Source: Linnemannia elongata (lineage: Eukaryota; Mortierellomycota; Mortierellomycetes; Mortierellales; Mortierellaceae). Taken from it: a stretch of DNA of 64,000 nt. Position 1 is the first letter of the stretch. Each line of letters opens with the position of its first letter. The stretch spans positions 248,001 to 312,000 of the forward strand of contig JAXBDG010000012.1 of assembly GCA_036320915.1 (NCBI GenBank). Direction: 5' to 3'. A program made the translations under genes and the position numbers. Below, one piece after another: positions 56,001-64,000 of this stretch. Below the pieces are notes generated by a model that was given only the letters and a program-made list of their open reading frames with translations, had not been told where the DNA came from and ran no database searches.

Positions 56001-56301
56001 GTTGGTACTAACGACGACAACGAGACGCCATGTGTTGGAGGAGATGGATTTGATGGATTCATTCTCGTCGGAGCTGTATGTTGAGAACTTGCGGACGTTA
56101 GGAGAGGTGAATACGGTTGTCAAGAACCTGAAGCTGTTCCCCTCAGATGATGATCGTAGGTCGGCAATGGCAACGTTGGCCAAGAGCGGGATCGAGGACA
56201 AGCTGTCGGTCAGTATCAAGAGGCTGTTGATGACGATTGAGAAGGCACGTCAGGACACGGATCTTGTTGGTCGCTTTGTCAGCGACATGAGTAACCTCTA
56301 A
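53039..56301 (+). CDS. SEC18: Sec18/NSF, AAA+ ATPase of SNARE disassembly
   Basis: Six exons: 53039-53427, 53537-53687, 53847-53921, 54225-54372, 54482-54581, 54693-56301; 823 aa with consistent phases. An Asn/Gln/Pro-rich extension (1-85) precedes the N domain (about 86-285; GFSNLQRKWINVGLN). D1 ATPase has Walker A GPPGTGKT (346-353), Walker B IIFDELDAI (411-419) and TNRKDMIDEALLRPGR (459-474). D2 has GPPGAGKT (627-634) and VIVMDDIERLLDY (683-695). Sec18 hexamers with Sec17/alpha-SNAP unwind SNARE complexes after membrane fusion and are needed throughout the secretory pathway. The low-complexity N-terminal extension is longer than in most homologues. Confidence 0.96.
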
Positions 56302-56997
56302 TTACCTTCTCTTGAGGTATGAGGTTCTCTATGTAGATCCCCTATTGAATATCGCCTAAAACGGTGGATGCCCATTGCATGTGTTAATTCTTTGTGTCAT
56401 CGACGAATACATATGAAGGTATATTACTTTCTCAGATCATTCCCATACACGTCTTGTAAACGATGTAGTAAGGTCCTAGAAATGTCCTTGGTGCTCATTA
56501 TTGTCTTGTTCTACGGCTATCATGTTCCTTCGTTTGTCTATAGTCCGTGCGTCACTTCCACACCCTCCTTTGTCTTTTTGGTGTTTTTTTTTGTTTGCTC
56601 ACGTCCCAACCTATTTCGTTCGATGTATTCGTATTCTTGAGCAGGTAAAGAAAAGGGTTGCTCGAGCGATCATTGAGTGAAAAAGAGAACTGACAAACAT
56701 AAAAGCTGTGGTCGTCTTGCTAGTTTGTCTCTTGACATTGTCCTTTATTCGACTCTTTGTTCTTCGTCTAGTGGGGGAGGAGTCTGTGCTCTTGCATCTG
56801 ACCAACATTATCCGTCGGGCCAGGACCATATATGTGTTATCTTCTTTTATTGTAATAAATGCGAAAATCCAGAAACTAAAACGTGTACAAAAGAGAAAAT
56901 AAGTTCTGCGATGGTCCCTGATCTGTCCCTCTTCTTCTTTTGTTTCGCCAGGGACATACCCGCATGCATTAGAATCCACTACTCACACGCTCAGCTC
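56302..56997. other. Intergenic, no gene seen
   Basis: 3' flank of Sec18 and 5' flank of the gag-like gene. No ORF with domain signals. Confidence 0.5.
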
Positions 56998-57744
56998 ATG
57001 TCACAACCCTCTTCCTCATCCTCTTCCCCATCCTCATCCTCAACCCCCACATTCGCATCCAAAGATGACGAGATTGCATTCCTTCGTCGCACCCTGGAAC
57101 GCGTGGACCGTTATATCGACGACCGCCTCAACACCAGCAATGACCAAGCCGTCAAAACTCAGTCTGCTCTTCAGATCTACTACCCCACAGACGACCAAGC
57201 CAAAATTTTCCCTCAAATCAAGCCCGAGCCTGCGATCGATTTCTTCACCAAAACGACTTTTACAGAGGCAGAGTACACAAAGAACATCCGAGAGTTTCCC
57301 AAGAACTTCTACATGGACGGATACAAGGCTCCCAAGGTCCCTCAGATCGTCACTAAAAACCTTTCCTTCTCCAACAAGCACGATGGCCAGATTCGTGATT
57401 TTCAAGAACGATGCGCTGAGATCACCCGTCCAATCGATTTCTTTTTCCACGAGTTCTATAAACTACAGGAAACTAACAAGGAAGATCCCGACAAGGTCAA
57501 TCACGCAGCAGTTCTGGATATCGCCGTCGACTTTGCCATTCTTATGCGCCGACATGTGGGCTCACTGGCGAACAAGATGCACGAGGCCCGGATGGCCAAC
57601 GTCCGAGCAGCAGCTGGCGCCACGATCGAGGACGATCCCCTCAGAATGCCTTCAAGCATTCGGCTCCGCCAGATAGAAAGAAAGCAACAGCGAATGGGAA
57701 GGTGGAAAAGAGAAGACAACAATGAACATACTGCTCAATGGTAG
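56998..57744 (+). CDS. Gag-like / retroelement ORF1-like protein, 248 aa
   Basis: Intronless. Ser-rich N-terminus (1-20), helix DDEIAFLRRTLERVDRYIDDR, then YPTDDQAKIFPQIKPEPAIDFF, TEAEYTKNIREFPKN, YKAPKVPQIVTKNLS and a helical C-terminal half (DFQERCAEITRPIDFFFHEFYKL...VLDIAVDFAILMRRHVGSL). From memory the order of a Tyr/Phe-Pro entry, a YKAP segment and an R-P-[I/L]-D-[F/Y]-F helix resembles ORF1/Gag of DIRS-like elements in Mucoromycota. No reverse transcriptase or tyrosine recombinase follows, so it is either a solo or domesticated copy, or an unrelated protein. The start at 56998 is chosen because upstream codons are not protein-like. Confidence 0.55.
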   Translation: MSQPSSSSSSPSSSSTPTFASKDDEIAFLRRTLERVDRYIDDRLNTSNDQAVKTQSALQIYYPTDDQAKIFPQIKPEPAIDFFTKTTFTEAEYTKNIREFPKNFYMDGYKAPKVPQIVTKNLSFSNKHDGQIRDFQERCAEITRPIDFFFHEFYKLQETNKEDPDKVNHAAVLDIAVDFAILMRRHVGSLANKMHEARMANVRAAAGATIEDDPLRMPSSIRLRQIERKQQRMGRWKREDNNEHTAQW

Positions 57745-57994
57745 AAAAGAGGCTGGCGTAACAAAGATAAAACAAAAGTGAAGGCACAAATGAAGAGATA
57801 TAGTAGAGAGAAAAAAATATATGGTATGAAAAAAAAAAGAAGAGTGAGCTGAGCTCATTGAAAAGAAGTGAGGAGAAGCAAAAAGGCAGGGCGAAGAAAC
57901 GGCCAACATCGTTCCCTCTGCCACTCAACATACTCCATGCAAGACTTGATTAAACGAGACTATGACCCCTAAAGCCAGAGGCGGAGAACCTGTC

Positions 57995-60900
57995 TTACCG
58001 GCGCCGCTTGGTTGAGCGCCCCAACTGGTCTGTTCCATCCTCCTGCGGTCTCTTTTGAGTTTCCTGTGGTCGATGTTGAAGGAGCTGTGCAACCGGTGGT
58101 GCTGAATGCTGTTCTTGCTTTCGTAAGCTGCCGGTTCCTTCTGGTGTCGAAGGCACCCCAGTCGGTGTCGCGCTGGCCGTTGTCGCCTTCTTGTCCTTGA
58201 CAGTTTGGGTCGCCTTCTTCTTATCCTTGACAAGCTCTGTCGTCTGCTTGTTGCCCTTGACAGTCTGGGCCGCCATCTTCTTGTCCTTAGCATTCTCGAC
58301 TGCCTTCTTCTCCTTGACAACCTCGACTGTCTTGACACACTCGACTTGGACCTTCTTGACCGACTTTGGCTCGGACGTGTTGGCCTTCTTGGCGAGCACC
58401 TTCGTGGCCTTGGGGTCCTTCGCCGCCTCGACATTCGCAGACTTGGCCTTCTTGGAGGCAGCTGTCTCGCGTTCAACCTTCTTTGCAGAGGCTGTTACTG
58501 TCGTTGCTTTCTTGACAAGCACCTTCTTGGCCTTGGACTCCTTCGCTACCTCGACATCCTCAGGCTCGACCGCGACCGGAATAGGGTCAGCCTTCGAAAG
58601 CAAGGGTTTCTTGGCAACAGCGCTCTTCTTGATCTCAACGACTTCGATCGGGAGACTCTGATTGGGCGACACCACCTTTGGACTCCTGGGCTCAACCGCC
58701 TTTGCCTGCTTTGGATCAGATTTCTTGACGCTGGCTTCGGACTCGGCCTTCTTGTGAGAGGTCCTTGCGGGGTCGACGTTCTTGGAGGCGGTAGGCTTGA
58801 TATCGAGCTTCTTGAGCGAAGTTGTCTCGAGTTCCTCTTTCTCGATGGCAGCCGTCTTGTCCTCGGCTTCAGTGTGGCTCTTGAACTTGCTGATCTCTTC
58901 GAGCCGGACCTGCTTGACAGTCTTGGCTTGAGTATGTGCGGACACGATCGCCTTCTGGACAACCGACTTCTCAATCACAACCGCCTTCCTCTCAACCACA
59001 GCCGCTGGCTTTTTAACCACAATCGTCTTCTTAACGACCGCCGACATTTCGACTTGTTCTTCCTGTACAGCGTCGATAATCTCCTTCACAGCTCTCACCA
59101 AAGACGACTTGCCTTTGGTCTTGTTGCTGTCAGGTACGGTCGATGACTGAATGTTCACGCACTCAAGGTCCATCTGGCTTCTAGATGTCTCCGAACTTGA
59201 CGCGCTCGCAGTCTCAGCCTCTGCTACCAATGCGGACCTCTTCTTCACAAGTCCTTCTTGATCGTTGTCTTCATTGTCAACGTCGTCATCGTATGGGTCG
59301 TTGTATAGGACACCCTCGTCGGTGGGGTCGTCGCCATCATATGGATCGCTGTATTTGCCGTCATCTGAGGTGAAGTCGCTGTCATCGTATGGATCGTTGT
59401 ATTGGCCGCCATCGTCGGCGGAGCCGTCGTCATCGTATGGAGCGTTATATTTGCCGTCGTCTGAGGTGTCAAGATCAACATTGCGCCCTGTCCCATGCTG
59501 CTGGGCACCACTTTGGGCACCCCTGCCGCCTGCACCGCCTCCTCTACGTCCTCCACGGCCTCCACCGCCTGGAGGGGCACCTCCACCTGGGGGACCTCTG
59601 CGTCCACCGCCACCTGGGGGGGCTCCACCTCCTCCTCCGCCACTGCCACCACCACCTCCTCCTCCTCCTCCTCCGCGTCCACCACCGCCTGGGGGGGCTC
59701 CACCACCTCCTCTACCACCTCCTCCACCGCCCCCACCACCTGGAGGAGATCCACCAACTGGAGGAGATCCACCTCCACTACTTGGAGAAGATCCACCTCC
59801 ACTACTTGGAGCAAATACACTTCCACTACTTGGAGTAGATCCACCTCCACTACTCGGAGTAGATCCACCTCCGCCTCCACCGCCTCCTCTACCTCTACCT
59901 CTACCTCTGCCTCTACCTCTGCCTCTACCTCTACCTCTACCTCTACCTCTACCTCTACCTCTACCTCTACCTCTGCCTCTGCCTCTACCGGCTCCAGCAG
60001 GAGGGACTGCATATTGGCCATTATGCAAAGTTTCCATTGCCACTGGAGGTGGATTAATATACCCGGCATCATTAACAGCTAAAGCTGGAGGACGAGCGTC
60101 ATATTGAGCAGCAGTGTTGAAGGCACGACCGTCCTTATTATAGAAAGAGACAATGTTGCGGTAGAGAGGCAAGTTTTCCTCATCCAGCTGGGTGATAAAG
60201 ACCTTGTAGACGTTAGCGGGATTGTGATTCACCGCGTTGATGACACGTACGTCTAAGAATAAGAAGGAAACACATGCAACAGTGATGACGAAGTCAGAAG
60301 AGGAAAAGAACAAAAAGAGTGGGAAGAGGAGAGGGTATAAAGGTGGTTAAAAGAGTGACAAGGGTCATTTTCTTGTTGTTGTGTTGTTGCTGTTATAGCC
60401 TTTGACGACAAGAGTGGAATCTTTCCCGAAAAGAACGAAAACAAATAAGAAAAAAAATACAAACCAAAAAAAAGACCTTGCATTACTCCATCGAAGGCTA
60501 ATGGTGAAACTTACCCTCAATACTTCTTCTCTCGTTATGGCCACGGCCGGTTACCACTTCATGGACGATGTTCGTCGTGAGGACTCCGCGATTCACTAAC
60601 AAAACGACGACGCGGAAGTGTTTGGCCGCTTCCCCCATCCCAGCGTTTAAGTGTACCATACGAAGAATGACGTTGTTGTCGGGCTGTAACAGGGAATGCA
60701 CAATAAGAAAACAAAAAAAAACACGTTAGTCAGATCCTTCACCTACCATGCACGAGCTTGTGCATCACGTTATGCATATGTGCGCACTTTCATGGACTAG
60801 CGTCGACAGTGAAAAGAAAAACAGCAAAAAGAGAAACGAAAGCGAGTGCCAGTTGGCTAACAAACATACCAGGACTTGCAGGCCAACTCGAACAAGGGCA

Positions 60901-61025
60901 GTCAAAAACTGTATTTCTTGGAAAACGTGCAAGTTGAACGGCGCAAATAAGCTGCCGACGTCCCAGATTTTAGTTTCCACGAACGAGATGGCTTCTCGGC
61001 CATCCAGATCGACCAAAGAAGTCAT
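57995..61025 (-). CDS. RG-repeat, Lys-rich protein of unknown function, 860 aa
   Basis: Three exons, 60870-61025, 60515-60683 and 57995-60252, with GT-AG introns and matched phases. Residues 1-195 form an unrecognised folded domain (WDVGSLFAPFNLHVFQEIQF, HFRVVVLLVNRGVLTTNIVHEV, INAVNHNPANVYKVFITQLDEENLPLY). About 17 RG dipeptides follow, then Gly/Ser/Pro blocks. A repeated acidic part (YDDDGSADDGGQYNDPYDD-type, four copies) comes next, then a long Lys/Ala/Val-rich tail (KKA, VKDKK, AKK repeats) ending STKRRR. RG tracts bind RNA or G-quadruplexes and are methylated by PRMTs; the basic tail suggests nuclear localisation. Both are inference. ORFs on the opposite strand here are shadows. Confidence 0.75.
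59880..60000. repeat. 6-bp (GGYAGA)n repeat coding RG dipeptides
   Basis: About 17 units of CCTCTA/CCTCTG on the plus strand encode alternating Arg-Gly on the minus strand. Confidence 0.9.
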
Positions 61026-63846
61026 GACGAAAGAATTGAAAGGATGTTGCGGTAGAGAAGGCTGTGTTTTGCTGAAGGAATGGAGACTTTGAAGGAGTAA
61101 TGAATAAAAGGGGACGAACAGAATAGGGAGGAAGTGGTATCGAGGAGAAAGTGTTAACGTGGGGCTGGTTTTTTTTTTTCTTTTTTTTTGGCTTTCTGTT
61201 CTTTTGTGTTGTGCTTTTGGTGTGTGGACGTTGGGAAGAGGACTTAAAAAAGTGAGGTGAGGTGGAAGTGGGATAGAGAGAGGACAAGGAAGAGAAATAG
61301 GAGGGGGAAGATGGGCTTTGACCCTACCGTTATATGTGCTCAATGGTGATGGTCCTTTGTCATATGGTTCTTTGACACCCTCTCTTGGATAGGTACGGGC
61401 TAGAGAGCAGCAAACGCACAAAGACTCGCCTCATTGCCCCTGACCTCTCTTTTGTCCCTGGCCTCTCTTTACCCTCTCTCCACTCCAGACAAAGGCAACT
61501 GTGGTGTTCTTAAAATAAACAAAAGTAAACTTCATCTATGAGCGTTCTTGAAAGGAAGCTACATGATCCATACAATAACACCTTGGCTCCCCTTGCGTGA
61601 TGAAGAAGTCTTCATTATCGCCTCTTTGTGTGCAGATACAGGTAAAAGGAGACCACTGCTTATCGACAATGTCGAACGGTGGACATCCAGAACAATGGAA
61701 TTGCTTGTCTCTGGGAGCGGGTGATAGAGTGAGGCGTGGTAAAGAAGGCGTGGTAGAGTGGGAGTGGCGACACGAATGTGTCTGGCAAGTGTGGAGGACT
61801 TCTGCGACATAAAATTGGTTACAGAGAAAATGAAGAGGCGGGAAAGATGCAAGGAGAGAAAGGGTGTGTGCATATGTCCGAAAATGGGTATTAGGAGGCA
61901 GTACGGATGGAAGGATGCGGAAAGGGGTGAAGTAAAGAGAGGAATGAGGGACCCACAGTAGCGCATCAGATAGGGGCAAGGACATGAAGTGGGTGAGGTA
62001 GGTGAGGTAGTGAGGTAGGTGAGGGGAGACTCAACGAGGGCCAGGTTGACTTAGGTAACGACACGCGTGCCGGGGAAGATAGGAGAAGAAGAGACTGAGC
62101 AGAGACGAGAGACACTTACGATAGCGTGACCAGGATGCGCCTCTGTCCTGTGTGGGAAGGACCTCTAGTCAAGTTGACTCTACGTTTCAAGAAGAAGGCA
62201 GAGAAAGAAAGAGAGCGTGTGTGAATAACTAATGCTCACGAATAGTCAGCCTAAAAGGAGGCTGGACCTGAAAAGAGTCAGAAATAAACAAAAAAAGCTG
62301 ATAATAAGGGTAAAGTCATGTTGGGATCTTGGACCCACTTTATCTTTAGTGAAGAAGTGATGGCTATATCCCGGTTGGGATCCGGGTTGGACAGATGCTG
62401 CATCTATTGTTGCAGGGATGGTGATGTCAAACACTCATAAGGACTGTGGTGGTAGTAGTTAGTAGTCGTAGTAGAGGTTCGTAGTCTTAGTAGTCTTGGT
62501 AGTAGTAGTAGTTTTTAGTAGTAGTAGAAGCTGTAGGCTAGAGTGCCATCCACCTGCTGTTCGGTGTTCTCTTGTATACATTCTTTTCTTGGTCTTGCTC
62601 ACCTTCTCCTCCTCGTCATAAATCTACCACAGAGCCAACACCCTCTACGGTCCACACTCCATCCTCCAGCATGACTTAATAACCTGGTCCGATATAACTA
62701 CACTTGCTTGCACCCTTGCCTTTCTGTTCACGTATGTTGGGTTGTGTTCATTGAACGTATGTTCAGCGTGTCCAGAGGAGTACTTGGCCGTTCATTGTTA
62801 TGTTTCGATTCATATCTCCGCATGTCTTGTTTGACAATAGACGCGCTAATAACACACCTCACACCACCTTTCCTGAACCACTTATTCTTTCAAAAGAATG
62901 ACAGAGCATGCAAATTATCCATATCGTTTTGTCATCGTTGTGTTGCTCTATGCTTTTGTTGTTCTTTGTCTTTTGTTTTTCTTTCACACTAGCCTTGAAA
63001 AGTAGGCAATATACAGCACATGCCAATAAAGAACAATCCTCTTCCAAGTGACCTTGGAGTGTGTACTCTTTGCTCTTTCGCTGTTAATCAAGGTGTTTGT
63101 AGTCCTTTTTTCTTTGTCCGTTGGACCATTCTAAAGGTGGGAAGCAACAAAGGGCAAAGAAGGCGGGGAAACAGTCTGTATATTATTTTTGGCTAACAAA
63201 GACGGAAAACAATCGTGTCCAAACCCATATGCGCGTCCTTTTTTGGAACAAAGACAAGGGAATGGTGGAAGGGGGAGATAATGGTGGACGGTAGAGATAG
63301 TAGTAGGCCGTTTCAGGAATAGCAGGGTGCTTCTTGTTCTTTGAAGAAAGCTTCCAGATGGAAAACAGATATGTGGATGTGGATTGAAATGACGCAAACT
63401 TAAGTGAGGTCAAGTCAGTGTGGGTGGGTGGTTCAACGTACTTTTGGCCAATGGTGGTGATGATGGGTGGAGATGAAGTAGTGGCAAAATGAGCAAAGAC
63501 TTTGCTTTATTGTTCCCACCAAAGAGGGGCCAACATTTCCTTTGTTCTCTCGTACCTGGCCTAGGTCACTGTGGACCAAGAGTGAGGTCGACTATGCCAC
63601 CATACCCCAATCCTCTTCTTTCATGGTCCCTATTGGTCGATTAATGGTTTCTGTGGTCAGAGTGTAGGGGACCGCACTGTACAAGGGCGTGAATAAGACA
63701 GGGTTGTAGTCGCTATTCTCTTCTTTCTTTCTCCAACCTCTCCAACCTCTACAACCTCTCCTCGTCTCCTCCATTTCTCTCAACTTCTAACTCCCAACTC
63801 CCAACTCCTAACTCTAACCTTCGTCTCCTCGATCCCTAGCACCCTA
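61026..63846. other. Gene-poor right flank with simple repeats
   Basis: A TAG/GTA trinucleotide microsatellite is at about 62448-62530. GGTGAGGTA repeats lie at 61990-62025. The 63730-63846 stretch is C/T-rich with CAACCTCTC and CTAACTC repeats. No supported gene. Confidence 0.55.
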
Positions 63847-63870
63847 CCCCCCCCCCCCCCCCCCCCCCCC
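63847..63870. repeat. Poly-C tract, 24 bp
   Basis: Uninterrupted C24, within a pyrimidine-rich stretch upstream of the ATG at 63911. Length is prone to sequencing error. Confidence 0.9.
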
Positions 63871-63910
63871 GCCTTGCCTTCATCTCCGACATCGCCAAAC
63901 ACCACAACAT

Positions 63911-64000
63911 ATGGCTCAACAAGTGGCTCAATATGATCCCACTTGGGGGTATCAAATAAACAGGCATGAAAACATTGCCCCAACAGCGATTTGGTGCGTG
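63911..64000 (+). CDS. Possible 5' end of a gene cut by the window edge
   Basis: An ATG in ACAACAT-ATGG context after a 200-bp pyrimidine-rich leader opens a frame to the edge (MAQQVAQYDPTWGYQ...). The last bases (TTTGGTGCGTG) could be a splice donor. Only 30 codons are visible, so this is tentative. Confidence 0.3.
   Translation, partial: MAQQVAQYDPTWGYQINRHENIAPTAIWCV

Noticed and set aside
59265..60107. 280-codon Pro-rich plus-strand ORF opposite the RG-repeat gene
   Set aside because: It is the complement of the Gly/Arg-coding repeats. The minus-strand gene has matched introns and a structured N-terminus.
1..64000. tRNA genes
   Set aside because: I looked for B-box-like GGTTCRANNCC and its complement. 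The few matches lie in coding sequence or lack an A box and cloverleaf.

Overview
The window looks like nuclear DNA of an early-diverging filamentous fungus, most likely Mortierellomycota (Mortierella/Linnemannia-like). Most genes have several short GT-AG introns. Conserved eukaryotic genes (Sec18/NSF, Ran, C2, MFS, FAD monooxygenase, F-box/LRR) sit between long gene-poor stretches rich in poly-A/T, microsatellites and decayed transposons. The left-edge gene matches, from memory, the N-terminus of the large ARM-like/STAND proteins common in Mortierella. The genus is an inference. I saw no rRNA, tRNA or CRISPR.

Layout. 1-1.6 kb: N-terminal part of an ARM-like protein (minus strand, runs off the left edge). 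1.6-12.6 kb: transposon graveyard with three Helitron 3' termini (CTAG ends at 2384, 9718 and 11449), a broken hAT transposase (6.7-9.7 kb) cut at its upstream end by one Helitron, and a GA microsatellite. 12.6-14.9 kb: two uncharacterised minus-strand genes, the first with what looks like a decayed 3' coding tail. 16.6-21.4 kb: FAD monooxygenase (9 exons, one of 11 bp), convergent with an F-box/LRR gene. 22.6 kb: single C2-domain protein. 24-25.9 kb: uncharacterised spliced gene. 27.9-28.7 kb: Ran GTPase. 31 kb: TA-flanked MITE. 45.3-47.3 kb: DHA1-type MFS transporter. 48.9 kb: acidic protein of unknown function. 53-56.3 kb: Sec18/NSF. 57 kb: gag-like protein. 58-61 kb: RG-repeat, Lys-rich protein.

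The most interesting theme is a set of small secreted proteins scattered through 30-52 kb. Three minus-strand genes (32.2-32.5, 50.8-51.1, 51.9-52.1 kb) encode signal peptide plus internal repeats joined by Lys-Arg sites in a shared context, W-[G/D]-K-R-D-x-[G/E]-W. This is the layout of a kexin-processed peptide precursor. A fourth relative at 30.1-30.4 kb looks decayed. A 721-residue secreted protein (35.7-37.8 kb) combines kexin-like sites near the N-terminus with a Gly/Asn/Asp repeat block and about 42 copies of a His-rich 10-residue repeat. A short cysteine-rich secreted peptide gene (33.9-34.5 kb) has a tandemly duplicated second exon, and a 54-residue secreted peptide lies at 42.7 kb. 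Together they suggest a locus rich in candidate secreted or signalling peptides next to housekeeping trafficking genes. Sec18 and the Golgi protease kexin would act on the same secretory route, but I see no sign of co-regulation beyond similar TATA-like elements.
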